NCBI GenBank assembly: GCA_963842795.1
Contig: CAWJHV010000009.1
Location: 124,001 to 188,000 of the forward strand
DNA length: 64,000 nt
Direction: 5' to 3'
Origin: WHSW01 sp963842795
Lineage (GTDB): Bacteria > Actinomycetota > Thermoleophilia > Solirubrobacterales > 70-9
Shown here: one piece after another, positions 33,273-41,500 of the stretch
Numbering within the stretch: the stretch's first letter is position 1
How the letters are laid out: each line of letters opens with the position of its first letter
Position numbers and translations under genes: made by a program
The notes under the pieces: generated by a model
What the model saw: only the letters and a program-made list of their open reading frames with translations
The model's database searches: none
What the model was told of the DNA's origin: nothing

Positions 33273-33973
33273 CTCCGGAGGTGCGAACGGATCACCCGCA
33301 TCGCCTCCGCCAGCCGCTGACCGAGGACGTGCTCGGCGCCCGAGACCTCGACGAACAGCGGCCCTTCGAACGGGTCGCGGGCGCGGACGCGAAGCTCGCA
33401 CCCCGGCCGGATGCCGCGCTCGTCGAGGAACCGAAGCATCTCCGAGTCGCGGTCGGAGACCCGCTCGAAGGTCCCGGAGTCGCCGGGAGCGAGCTCCGCC
33501 AAGGAGACCGTCTCGTCGGCCGCGATGTCGAGCTCGACGCTCGGGATCGGATCGCCGTGCGGGTCCCGGCTCGGATCGCCGAGCTTGGCGGCGATCCGTC
33601 GCTCGAGGTCCTCGGAGATGTAGTGCTCGAGCACCTCGGCCTCCTCGTGGACGCGGTCCCAGGGCATGTCGAGCGCGTCGGCGAGATAGGACTCGATCAG
33701 ACGGTGGTGGCGGATCACCTCGAGCGCCACGCGCTCGCCCGACTCGGTGAGCGCCACCCCGTGATAGGGCTCGTGGTCGACCAGGGCGAGATCGGCCATC
33801 CGCTTGAGCATCGCCGTCACGGTGCCCGGCGAGACGCCGAGCGCGTCGGCGAGCGCAGAAGTCCCGACCGGCCCCGCCTCGCGGCTCGCGAGCGCGTAGA
33901 TCGTCTTCGCGTAGTCCTCGATCGCCTCGGTGGCCACCGCGGCGCGCTCGCGCTTGATCCGCGCGTGACCCAT
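33269..33973 (-). CDS. DtxR/MntR-family metal-dependent regulator with SH3-like domain
   Basis: 234 residues: winged helix (~15-75: TSALADALGVSPGTVTAMLKR), metal-dimerisation domain (~75-150: HEEAEVLEHYISEDLERR and DPHGDPIP) and a C-terminal FeoA/SH3-like domain (~155-230). It senses Fe(II) or Mn(II) and represses uptake genes. Being third in an operon with a multicopper oxidase, ZIP and Nramp makes autoregulation likely; a 16-nt palindrome at 36293-36308 in front of the operon is the candidate operator. Its ATG overlaps the ZIP stop by 1 nt (TGATG). Confidence 0.93.
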   Translation of the reverse strand: MGHARIKRERAAVATEAIEDYAKTIYALASREAGPVGTSALADALGVSPGTVTAMLKRMADLALVDHEPYHGVALTESGERVALEVIRHHRLIESYLADALDMPWDRVHEEAEVLEHYISEDLERRIAAKLGDPSRDPHGDPIPSVELDIAADETVSLAELAPGDSGTFERVSDRDSEMLRFLDERGIRPGCELRVRARDPFEGPLFVEVSGAEHVLGQRLAEAMRVIRSHLRS

Positions 33974-35178
33974 CAGACGCTGACCAGCAGGCCGGTCGCG
34001 TAGAGGGCGAGAATTCCGGCCACGAGTCCGATCACCGCCTGCGGGTGGAGAAGCGTGTGGCGCTCATCGCGGATCTGCGGCAGGAGCTGCCAGACGACCT
34101 GAACGATCGCCCCGACGCCGACGCCGAAGAGCAGCGCCGCGAGGCTCGGGTTGTACGCGGCTGCGCCGATCCAGGCGCCGAGGATCGCCGGGCCGCCGGC
34201 AATCAGCCCGAGGGCCGCAAGCCGGCCGAAGCCGGGACGGCTGTCGCCGAGCGGGCCGACGATCGCGAGGCCCTCGGTGGTGTTGTGGATCGCGAAGCCG
34301 ACGACGAGGAACGCGCCCAGCGCGAGCGCGCCGGCGGCGTAGGCCGAGCCGATCGCGAGGCCCTCGCCGAGGTTGTGGAGCCCGATCCCGATCGCCACCA
34401 TCAGGGCCAGGTACTGGCCGCGCGCCCCGGCGGACGCGGCGCGCGCGCGGCGCGCGCGCAGGTAGGCGTCGATTCCGGAGAGCGCCAGGAAGGCGATCAG
34501 CGCCCCGAGGAAGACGAGCTCCGCGCCGCCGAAGGCCGACGGCGCCGCGCCGGCGATCTCGAGCCCCTCGAGCGCCGCGTCGACCGCGAGGAAGGCAAGC
34601 AGGCCGACCGTGAACGCCATCACCGCCCGCAGCCAACCGGCGCCGATCCGACGCGTGAACGGCAGCCACAGCAGCCCGAGCGAGACCGGGATCACGCCGA
34701 CGTAGAGCCCGAGCAGCGCCATCAGGCCGAAGAAGCTCGCGTCCGCCTCGGGGGTCTCGGCGGCGACCGGGATCTCGTGCTCGATCGTCCCCCCGGTGGA
34801 GGTCAGGAGCGAGATCGTGTACGCCTCGCCCTCGATCCAGGGGTAGGCGATGTCGAGCGTGGTCGAGCCGAGCCGGCCGATCTCGCGCCCGTCGCTGGCC
34901 GCGAACGGCGCGTAGCCGTCGTTCACCGCCACCTGCGCGATCTCGACGGGATCGGGACCGTCGTTGCGGACCGCAAGCTCGATCTCACCCGGGTGCAGCG
35001 CGGTGCGCTCGACCGTCAGCTCCTCGACCGGCGGGCCGGTGCGCTCGCCGAGCCCGGGGCCGCCCAGCGCCGCGAACACCGCGACCGCGATCGCGATCGC
35101 CAGCAGCGGCAGCAGCCCGAGCAGCCAGGCGGGAACCCGTCCGAGCGCGCCGCGCCGGGTGGTGGCGCTCGCCTCCAT
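33973..35178 (-). CDS. ZIP-family metal transporter with extracytoplasmic N-terminal domain
   Basis: 401 residues. An N-terminal membrane segment (~15-40) and a ~110-residue beta-rich domain (~45-160, ending EHEIPVAAETPE) precede eight ZIP segments. The ZIP metal path shows in GLHNLGEGLAIGSAY (TM4) and AIHNTTEGLAIV (TM5), His/Asn/Glu as expected. The extra domain is not typical of bacterial ZIP proteins and may receive metal from the multicopper oxidase encoded just upstream. Start ATG at 35178 overlaps the oxidase stop by one base (TGATG). Confidence 0.88.
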   Translation of the reverse strand: MEASATTRRGALGRVPAWLLGLLPLLAIAIAVAVFAALGGPGLGERTGPPVEELTVERTALHPGEIELAVRNDGPDPVEIAQVAVNDGYAPFAASDGREIGRLGSTTLDIAYPWIEGEAYTISLLTSTGGTIEHEIPVAAETPEADASFFGLMALLGLYVGVIPVSLGLLWLPFTRRIGAGWLRAVMAFTVGLLAFLAVDAALEGLEIAGAAPSAFGGAELVFLGALIAFLALSGIDAYLRARRARAASAGARGQYLALMVAIGIGLHNLGEGLAIGSAYAAGALALGAFLVVGFAIHNTTEGLAIVGPLGDSRPGFGRLAALGLIAGGPAILGAWIGAAAYNPSLAALLFGVGVGAIVQVVWQLLPQIRDERHTLLHPQAVIGLVAGILALYATGLLVSV

Positions 35179-36284
35179 CAGCTGACCTCGAAGAAGCCGG
35201 TCCAGCCGAGCTCCGCGAACTCGCTCACGTGGGCGTGGAACATGTACTGGCCGGGATATGGGAAGCGGAGCTCGAGGATGCCGCGCTGGCCCTGCCCCTG
35301 GATCACGGTGTCGGTGAACTCGGTCGGCTGCAGCGAGGTCCCGGTCGGGAAGTAGTGGAAGAAGTTCGCGTGCAGGTGGAACGAGTTCAGGGGATCGAAC
35401 TCGAGCACGTTGACGAGGTAGATCCGGACGAGCTGGTCGCGCTTGACCCGCACCGGGTCGGCGACGTGGTGGAAACCGACCGTGTTCACGGCGTAGACCT
35501 CGTTCGAGCCGTCGAAGTTGGTGTCGAAGCCGTTCATCACCATCACCAGCTCGTCGGCGTCGGCGCGACCGGACTTCGGGTCGATGATGAAGGCGCCGTA
35601 GAGCCCCCGCGAGATGTGCGAGGCGAGCGGCGAGACGTGGCAGTGGTAGAGGTGGACGCCGAACGGGCTGGCCTCGAACTCGTACGTGAAGCTCTGGCCC
35701 GGGTCGATCGCGCCGCCGCCGCGCTGCTCGCCGATCCCCGGCATCCCGTCCATGAACGCCGGGTGCACGCCGTGGAAGTGCATCGTGTGGGGGTGCTCGG
35801 AGCCGTTGGTGAAATTGATCCGCAGCCGCTCCCCCTCGCGGCAGCGCAGCGTCGGGCCGGGCACGCGGCCGTTGTAGGTCCAGGCCTCGTAGCGGACGCC
35901 GGGCGCTACCTCGATCTCCTTGTCGACCGCGACCAGCTCCCACTCGCGCAGCACCCGGCCGCTAGCCAGCCGGCGGGTCTTCCCGTAGTCGAAGTCGCGC
36001 AGGACGTCGGTCGGGTTGAAGCCGTTGGCGGCGTGGTCGACCTCACGCCCGGCCGCGAACGCGGCATGGCCGCCGGTCGCGTGGCCCGAGTCGGTGAAGT
36101 GCATCCCGTGGCCGACCGTCGCCGCCTCGGCGCTGCCGGCGTGGCCCGACAGGGCGTCGTGAAGGCCCTGGTGCGGGATCGTCTCGTGAAGCAGCGCCAG
36201 CGTGGGCGCGGCGACGACACCGCCCGCCAGCAGCCGCCTGCGGCTGATCCCCTTCGTGGGGTCCTTGTCTTTTCGCTCACTCAC
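35178..36284 (-). CDS. Tat-exported two-domain multicopper oxidase
   Basis: 368 residues. The N-terminus has a twin-arginine signal (ISRRRLLAGGVVAAPTLAL). Copper motifs: HPHTMHFHGVHPAFMDG, HLYHCHVSPLASHI (type 1 Cys in domain 1), FHLHANFFHYFPTG and MFHAHVSEFAELGW. In the last motif the usual Cys is Ala, so the type 1 copper is in domain 1 only, as in two-domain oxidases. Possible substrates are Fe(II), Mn(II), Cu(I) or phenols; the operon (ZIP, DtxR, Nramp) favours a metal. GTG at 36284 is the first gene of that operon, 8 nt from the palindrome at 36293-36308. Confidence 0.88.
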   Translation of the reverse strand: MSERKDKDPTKGISRRRLLAGGVVAAPTLALLHETIPHQGLHDALSGHAGSAEAATVGHGMHFTDSGHATGGHAAFAAGREVDHAANGFNPTDVLRDFDYGKTRRLASGRVLREWELVAVDKEIEVAPGVRYEAWTYNGRVPGPTLRCREGERLRINFTNGSEHPHTMHFHGVHPAFMDGMPGIGEQRGGGAIDPGQSFTYEFEASPFGVHLYHCHVSPLASHISRGLYGAFIIDPKSGRADADELVMVMNGFDTNFDGSNEVYAVNTVGFHHVADPVRVKRDQLVRIYLVNVLEFDPLNSFHLHANFFHYFPTGTSLQPTEFTDTVIQGQGQRGILELRFPYPGQYMFHAHVSEFAELGWTGFFEVS

Positions 36285-36292
36285 AAGAGAGA

Positions 36293-36308
36293 TTTTGACA
36301 AATCAAAA
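36293..36308. promoter_or_regulatory. candidate DtxR operator before the metal operon
   Basis: TTTTGA (36293-36298) and TCAAAA (36303-36308) are perfect inverted half-sites around CAAA. AT-rich in a GC-rich genome and 8 nt before the multicopper oxidase start, where a bound repressor would cover the promoter. DtxR control is inferred from the operon. Confidence 0.6.
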
Positions 36309-36348
36309 CTACGAACTCAAGTTCTGGGCGCGCTGCCCGCCCCGGCGC

Positions 36349-36464
36349 GAGCGCCCGGGCCGTGGCGAGGGCGCAGGCCGTGGCTTGGCAGTGAGGGGGT
36401 GGATCCGAGCGCCCGGGGCCGTGGCGAGGGGTCGGGCCGTTGCTTGGCAGTGAGGGCGTGGAGG
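36349..36464. repeat. 58-bp tandem duplication
   Basis: Two units start at 36349 and 36407, each opening GAGCGCCCGGG and ending near TTGGCAGTGAGGG. Small differences show it is not brand new. The unit contains the terminal sequence of the small repeat element. Confidence 0.75.
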
Positions 36465-36785
36465 TGTGTGGCGACGCGGGCGTTTGTGCCTCAACGCGCG
36501 CGTGAGTGTGGCGCGGGCGCTACGGGATCGGCGTCTTCGTCCGTCTCAGACGCCGAGTCGCACGTTTGCCGCCTCGTGGACGGTGAATGTGCGACTCGAC
36601 GGGGGGGCGCGGGCGTTTGTGCCTGATCCCGCGCGCCATCGCGGCGCGAGCGGCGCAGGACGCGCGCCGAGGTGCCGCAAGCGGCCGCACCCGCGAAGCG
36701 TGGCAGAACGCCGGCCGTGCGGCCAAGGCGCACCGAAGCCGCGCCAAACGCAACGCAAGGCGCACCCCTCTCACCCCCTCATTGC
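36385..36785. repeat. second putative repeat element with inverted ends
   Basis: Left ends TTGGCAGTGAGGGGGTG (36385-36401) and TTGGCAGTGAGGGCGTGG (36444-36461); right end CTCACCCCCTCATTGC (36770-36785), nearly their reverse complement. ACGCAAGGCGCACC at 36753-36766 is identical to 8773-8786. Interior differs from the 8.6-kb copy except for carrying a long hairpin. Confidence 0.4.
36554..36598. other. long hairpin in the gene-free region
   Basis: Arms 36554-36571 and 36581-36598 pair at 15 of 18 positions, with a perfect outer 10 bp (CGAGTCGCAC/GTGCGACTCG). Position in the element matches that of the hairpin at 8688-8724. Confidence 0.55.
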
Positions 36786-36889
36786 AAACCCGGCCCCGCG
36801 CCCACGGCGCTCGCCCGGAGCCCGGCGCCACGCCGTCGCACGCCACAGGAGCCGACAGGGAGCGCCCCGCTGTCACAATCGAAGACCTC

Positions 36890-37837
36890 ATGGAAGCCGC
36901 GATCGAAGCCGAGCTCGATGCCCAGTACCGGGTGGTGCGCGAGGCGGCCGGGGTCCTCGAGCGTTCCGATCGGCGCTCCCTGCTGGTCTCCGGGCCCGAG
37001 GCCGCCGACTACCTCCAGGGGCAGCTGACCAACGACGTCGAGGTGCTGGCGCCGGGCGAGGGCTGCTACGCGGCACTGCTCGACCGCAAGGGCCATATGC
37101 AGGGCGACATGCGGGTGCTGCGCACCGAGGAGGGCCTGCGGATCGACACCGAGGCCGTCGCCGGGGACGCGGTGCTCCGGCACCTGTCGATGTACAAGGT
37201 CGGCCGCGAGGTCGCGGTCGAGGAGACCACCGGCGAGCTGAGCGTGCTCTCGGTGATCGGCCCGGCCTCCGAGCAGATCGCGATCGGCGGTCCCGCCGGG
37301 CCCGAGCACGCGCACCGGCCGGCGGAGGTCGGCGGCGCGCCATGCATCGCGGTCGGCACCGACCTGGGCGTCGACCTGCTGGTCTCACCCGATGCCGTCG
37401 AGGCGGCGGTCGCGGCGCTCCGCGAGGGCGGCGCCGAGCTGGTGAGCGAGGCGGCCGCCGAGATCGCGCGGGTGGAGAGCGGGCGACCACGCTTCGGTCA
37501 CGAGATGACCACGGCGACGATCCCGCAGGAGGCGGGGATCAACGAGCGCGCGGTGAGCTTCAGCAAGGGCTGCTACATCGGCCAGGAGACGGTCGCCCGG
37601 CTGCACTACAGGGGGAAGCCGAACCGCCACCTGCGGGGCCTGCGGCTCTCCGCTCCGGCCGCCGACGGCGACCCGGTGCGGCTCGGCGAGAGGGAGCTGG
37701 GCGCGATCGGCACGGCTGTGATCTCACCGGCCCGAGGGCCGATCGGGCTCGCGATCCTGCGCCGCGAGGCCGAGCCCGGGACGGCGGTCGACGTCGGCTC
37801 CGCAACCACCGCCGAGGTCGTCTCGCTGCCCTTCTGA
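36890..37837 (+). CDS. ygfZ: YgfZ/GcvT-family folate-binding protein
   Basis: 315 residues. The YgfZ signature KGCYIGQETVARLHYRGK with its conserved Cys is present, along with YLQGQLTNDVEVL near the N-terminus and NRHLRGLRL opening the C-terminal barrel. YgfZ uses tetrahydrofolate in the upkeep of certain Fe-S enzymes such as MiaB. The ATG at 36890 is chosen over earlier in-frame starts because the family begins near here and CACAAT (36874-36879) lies 10 nt upstream; upstream sequence belongs to the repeat island. Confidence 0.9.
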   Translation: MEAAIEAELDAQYRVVREAAGVLERSDRRSLLVSGPEAADYLQGQLTNDVEVLAPGEGCYAALLDRKGHMQGDMRVLRTEEGLRIDTEAVAGDAVLRHLSMYKVGREVAVEETTGELSVLSVIGPASEQIAIGGPAGPEHAHRPAEVGGAPCIAVGTDLGVDLLVSPDAVEAAVAALREGGAELVSEAAAEIARVESGRPRFGHEMTTATIPQEAGINERAVSFSKGCYIGQETVARLHYRGKPNRHLRGLRLSAPAADGDPVRLGERELGAIGTAVISPARGPIGLAILRREAEPGTAVDVGSATTAEVVSLPF

Positions 37838-37897
37838 CCGACCGGCGCCTGCGGCCCGACCGGCCCGCAAGTGAGGCCGTACGCGCGGGCGGTGAGC

Positions 37898-37903
37898 TAG
37901 GGT
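37898..37903 (+). promoter_or_regulatory. -10 box of the lipoprotein gene
   Basis: TAGGGT, 10 nt before the ATG at 37914. Confidence 0.45.
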
Positions 37904-37913
37904 TGCGCCCACG

Positions 37914-38321
37914 ATGGGCGCACGCAGGAGGATGATCGCGCCGATCGCGGCATCGGTCGCCGCGCTCGCGGTTTCGGCCTGCGGGTCAGAGGACTTCGAG
38001 AACAACCCGCGGCCGTCGGCCCCGATCGAGCTCAGCGCGAGAATCGGGGACCGCGAGGTGTCGTTGAGCCCGAGAGCCGTCGGCGCCGGCCTGGCGACGA
38101 TCACGATCTCGAACCAGACCGACGACCCGACCACGCTGCTGCTCGAGGGCCCCACCGACAAGGAGAGCCCCGAGATCGTCCCCCAGGGAACCGGCGGCAT
38201 GAAGGTCAACCTCGAGCAGGGGGACTTCGTCGTCTCCGCCGGGGACTCGAACGCGCGCGAGACCGAGCTCGCGGTCGGCCCGGAGCGCGCCAGCTCCCAG
38301 AACGAGCTGCTGCTGCCCTAG
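37914..38321 (+). CDS. small secreted lipoprotein of unknown function
   Basis: 135 residues. Signal peptide with lipobox VSAC (Cys near residue 23). The mature part is beta-rich and resembles a cupredoxin or immunoglobulin-like fold (LATITISNQTDDPTTLLLEG and GDFVVSAGDSNARETELAVG), but the copper His/Cys residues of cupredoxins are missing, so it is not called one. Converges on the coiled-coil gene with shared CTAG stops. Confidence 0.78.
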   Translation: MGARRRMIAPIAASVAALAVSACGSEDFENNPRPSAPIELSARIGDREVSLSPRAVGAGLATITISNQTDDPTTLLLEGPTDKESPEIVPQGTGGMKVNLEQGDFVVSAGDSNARETELAVGPERASSQNELLLP

Positions 38322-39637
38322 CCCTCGTCGTCGGCGTCGGCCGCGGCGGCTTCTTCGGCGACCAGGGCGTCGATCCGCTCGAGCTTCTCCTGGAGCGCGG
38401 CGACCATCGCGTCGACGCCTGCGCGCGCCTTGTCGGAGCTCGTCTTGATCCCGGTCAGGGTCGAGCGGATCGCCTGCGCCTGGCGCAGCAGGCTGACCGC
38501 CTCGGCGGCGGTGTCGCGAACGGCGATCGCGTCTACCCGCAGGTCGCGGTCGCGCGCCATCGCGACGCGGGCGGTCGCGAGCCGGTAGGCGAGCGCGAGC
38601 GCCGGCCCGGAAGGCTCGTCGCGATCGACTGCGACGATCAGCTTGTTGCCCTCGTACTCGGTCATCGTGTCGCGCCCCGCGGGCACGTTGTCCTCCCCGG
38701 CGACGACGAGCACCGCGAACGACGCCGCCCGCGCGGCCATCGCCTGGTTGAGCTCCGTCCAGGCCTTCGGCTTCGAGAGCTGCTTGTCCTTGGACTCGAA
38801 CAGGATCCTGCCCTGCGAGGCACCCTCACAGGCGCCGAGCTCGACCAGCGTGTCGCCCTTCTTGCCGCCGCCCTCGGCCTGCTCGGCCCCCGTGTGGGTG
38901 GCGAGGTCGCCGCGCGATCCGGCGATTTCCTCGATCGCAGCGTGCACGCGCTCCTCGAACGAGACCCCCTTGCGCGTCCCGGCGGCCTCGGCCTCGGCAA
39001 CCCGTACGTCGGCGTCCTCGCGCTCGAGCAGCCGGGCCAGGTTCTCCTTGAGCTCGGAGACCTGGAGCTGCAGGGCGCGGGCCTGGCTCGAATGCGACTC
39101 GCGGACCTTCTCCATCTCGGCCCGGTGCCGCTCCTCGGTCTCGAGCATCTTGCGGCCGATCCGCACCTGCATCCCGACCAGCGGGTTGGCCGGGTCCTCG
39201 GCGGTCAGGGCCTGGAGCAGCTGCTCGCGATGCTGGCGCGACTCGGCGCTGACGATCTCCTTGATCTGCGCCTGGACCGAGTCGCTGCGCTCGGCCCCGA
39301 AGGTCGACGCGAGCCGCTCGGCGAGCGCCTCGGCTCCCTCGTCGAGGGTGCCGCCGAGCTTGCGGTCGAGCTCGCCGAGGCCCGCCTCGAGCTCGCGGCG
39401 CACGTAGTCGACGTTGGCCGCGGTGCCCTCGCTGTCGATCACCCGGGTGCCGATCTCGATCGCTCGCGCCACCGTCTCCGGTGCCGGCCGGCCATCGGCC
39501 TGCTGCTCGCGCACGACCCGGGCGGCGCGCGAGTCGTCGACGGTCAGTCGCTCGATCACGAGCCGGTCGCCGAGCGCCCGCACTGTGCCGTCGGTCACCT
39601 GATCGAGGGGGAGCTGTGGTCTTTCGGATGCTTCCAT
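38318..39637 (-). CDS. coiled-coil protein with DUF2130/RmuC-like C-terminal domain
   Basis: 439 residues. Residues ~60-225 are predicted coiled coil (EERHRAEMEKVRESHSSQA, QLQVSELKENLARLLERED). The C-terminal part has FEERVHAAIEEIA, then GRILFESKDKQLSKPKAW and FAVLVVAGEDNVPAG, which resemble the restriction-endonuclease-like core (E-x-K) of DUF2130 proteins. This is a fold-level resemblance, not proof of nuclease activity. Role unknown. ATG at 39637 is divergent from the LOG gene with 49 nt between. Confidence 0.72.
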   Translation of the reverse strand: MEASERPQLPLDQVTDGTVRALGDRLVIERLTVDDSRAARVVREQQADGRPAPETVARAIEIGTRVIDSEGTAANVDYVRRELEAGLGELDRKLGGTLDEGAEALAERLASTFGAERSDSVQAQIKEIVSAESRQHREQLLQALTAEDPANPLVGMQVRIGRKMLETEERHRAEMEKVRESHSSQARALQLQVSELKENLARLLEREDADVRVAEAEAAGTRKGVSFEERVHAAIEEIAGSRGDLATHTGAEQAEGGGKKGDTLVELGACEGASQGRILFESKDKQLSKPKAWTELNQAMAARAASFAVLVVAGEDNVPAGRDTMTEYEGNKLIVAVDRDEPSGPALALAYRLATARVAMARDRDLRVDAIAVRDTAAEAVSLLRQAQAIRSTLTGIKTSSDKARAGVDAMVAALQEKLERIDALVAEEAAAADADDEG

Positions 39638-39686
39638 GTGGACTCTCGAAGGTAGTCGGGGCCCCGGACGCGAAGCTGACAACGCA

Positions 39687-40391
39687 ATGAGCGAACCACG
39701 ACCCGTCCCTCCTCCCACTCTCGGCGAGGAGATCATCTGCGCCGAGCAGGCCGCCGTGGTCTCGACCCGGACCGACGAGGAGCGCCTCGCCCTGGTCGAG
39801 AAGGAGTTGCGCCAGGGCTTTGAGGCACTTGCCGGCCTCGGGCCTGCGGTCTGCGTGTTCGGCTCGGCGCGGCACGGGCCCGAGCATCCGCTCTATGCCC
39901 GCACGCGCGAGATCGGCAGGGCGATCGGCGAGGCCGGGTTCGCCGTGATCACCGGTGGCGGCCCGGGGCTGATGGAGGCCGCCAACCGCGGCGCCCGGGA
40001 CGCCGGCGCGACGTCGGTCGGGCTCAACATCCTGCTCCCGCACGAGCAGGCGCTGAACCCGTACGTCGACATCGGCCTCACCTTCGACTACTTCTTCACC
40101 CGCAAGCTGATGTTCGTGCGCTACTCGCACTCGATCGTCGCGCTGCCGGGCGGCTACGGGACGCTCGACGAGCTGTTCGAGGTGATGACGCTCATTCAGA
40201 CCGGGGAGGCGATCGACCACCCGGTGGTGCTCGTGGGCAGCGCCTACTGGTCGGGGCTGCTCGACTGGGTGCGCGCGGAGCTGCTCGACGCCGGCCGCAT
40301 CTCCCCGCCCGACTTCGAGATCCCGACGCTCGCCGACGCCACGTCGGAGATCGTCGCCATCGCCTGCGAGGGGACGGACGTAGCGGGGTAG
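39687..40391 (+). CDS. LOG-family Rossmann protein (TIGR00730 type)
   Basis: 234 residues. Both LOG motifs are present: GGGPGLMEAANRGA and PGGYGTLDELFE, with the Arg in TRKLMFVR. The family includes nucleoside 5'-monophosphate phosphoribohydrolases that release cytokinin-like bases; in many bacteria the role is nucleotide salvage. The start ATG at 39687 is preferred over an in-frame ATG at 39636 because the latter lies inside the divergent promoter. The last 148 bases overlap the 3' end of the phospholipase D-like gene on the other strand. Confidence 0.9.
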   Translation: MSEPRPVPPPTLGEEIICAEQAAVVSTRTDEERLALVEKELRQGFEALAGLGPAVCVFGSARHGPEHPLYARTREIGRAIGEAGFAVITGGGPGLMEAANRGARDAGATSVGLNILLPHEQALNPYVDIGLTFDYFFTRKLMFVRYSHSIVALPGGYGTLDELFEVMTLIQTGEAIDHPVVLVGSAYWSGLLDWVRAELLDAGRISPPDFEIPTLADATSEIVAIACEGTDVAG

Positions 40392-41443
40392 CGGCTGCGG
40401 ACCGCGTCGACGAACGCCGCCATCCGGTCGGCCAGCTCGGGGTCACGGAGCTCGAGGACGTTCTCGGCGTTCATCTCCCCCGAGCGCGAGAGGTTGAACG
40501 AGCCGACGAAGACGACGTCGTCGGCGATCGTGACCTTGGCGTGCATGAAGTCGTGGACCGTGCCCGGGCCCCACGGGGTCGAGCGCTTGCCCGAGAACGG
40601 CAGCAGGCTGAGCGCCTTGGCCAGCAACGGGATCTTCCAGGCCGAGGTGCCGTTGCCCGCCCACTGGCCGTAGACGGCGTCGGTCTGCGGCTCGTCGATC
40701 ACCCCGGCGATATCGACCCCGCCCCGGACCCCGAGCTCGGCCAGGGTCGCGAGCACCGGCGCCGAGGTGATCACCGGCGAGGCGATCCGCACCCGCCGCC
40801 GGGCGCAGGCGATCGCGTTCGCGATCGCCTGGGAGAGCTCGGGGCCGTGGCCGGGCGTGAACCAGGCTCGCACCGAGCGCCCGTCGCCGAGCTCGATCGG
40901 AATCGGCTCGCCGCGCCCGGACCGCTCGACGTCGCGCCGCTCCCAGAGCTCCTCGAAGTTCGCGGCGTAGGCAGCCGCCAGCGGCGCCGACTCGAGGGCA
41001 ACCACGACGTTCTCCTGCCGCGTCCACGAATCGGTCGTCCAGTTGGCCGACCCGGTCCACACCGCCTCACGGTCGCGGACCACGTACTTGTGGTGCATCA
41101 GGTCGGGGATCCCCGGGACGCCACGGTCGTCGATCGGGAGCTCGTGCAGGAGCTCCGGCCTCGTGCTCGGCGGGGGCTGAATCGTCGGCGGCCGGTTCGA
41201 GTCGACGTTGTAGAGCAGGCGCACGGCCACGCCGCGGCCCGAGGCCGCGCGGAGCTCGTCGGCGACCAAGTCCCCGGCCTGCCCGGGCAGGCGGATGTCG
41301 TAGAGGGCGAGCTCGAGCGTGCGCTTCGCGGGCCGCAGAAAGGCTGCAACCCACTCGGCGACCTGCTCGGCCTCCTGACCGCCGTCGGTGAGCTCATGCA
41401 CCTCCACCCCGCCATTCTGCCCCGCCCACCGCGACGGGTCCAT
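40244..41443 (-). CDS. phospholipase D-like protein (two HKD motifs)
   Basis: 399 residues. HKD motifs: HHKYVVRD followed by GSANWT near residue 140, and HAKVTIADD followed by GSFNLSRSG near residue 305. Family members are phosphodiesterases acting on phospholipids or nucleic acids; no signal peptide is seen, so it is probably cytoplasmic. The core ends around AFVDAVRSRYPAT; the last ~45 codons (low-complexity, Ser-rich) are read antisense through the LOG gene. Start is ATG 41443, with GTG 41407-41405 as an alternative. Confidence 0.85.
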   Translation of the reverse strand: MDPSRWAGQNGGVEVHELTDGGQEAEQVAEWVAAFLRPAKRTLELALYDIRLPGQAGDLVADELRAASGRGVAVRLLYNVDSNRPPTIQPPPSTRPELLHELPIDDRGVPGIPDLMHHKYVVRDREAVWTGSANWTTDSWTRQENVVVALESAPLAAAYAANFEELWERRDVERSGRGEPIPIELGDGRSVRAWFTPGHGPELSQAIANAIACARRRVRIASPVITSAPVLATLAELGVRGGVDIAGVIDEPQTDAVYGQWAGNGTSAWKIPLLAKALSLLPFSGKRSTPWGPGTVHDFMHAKVTIADDVVFVGSFNLSRSGEMNAENVLELRDPELADRMAAFVDAVRSRYPATSVPSQAMATISDVASASVGISKSGGEMRPASSSSARTQSSSPDQ

Positions 41444-41500
41444 AACGTCCTCAGGGACGTCGGGATGCGCCCGTCGCGGCCGGGGCGGGTATCGCGCGGC

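Larger units (their letters stand above)
36285..36889. other. 605-base gene-free region between divergent genes
   Basis: No supportable gene. It holds the operator palindrome (36293-36308), an inverted repeat GAACT/AGTTC (36312-36323), a 58-bp tandem duplication (36349-36464), two left and one right terminal sequences of the element also seen at 8586-8806, and a long hairpin (36554-36598). The 16-mer GCGGGCGTTTGTGCCT occurs twice, near 36477 and 36609. Confidence 0.7.

Noticed and set aside
35178..36284. Copper nitrite reductase (NirK)
   Set aside because: Histidine pattern in the second domain (HAHVSEF) and the HCHVSPLASH motif fit a two-domain multicopper oxidase better, and the neighbours are metal transporters.
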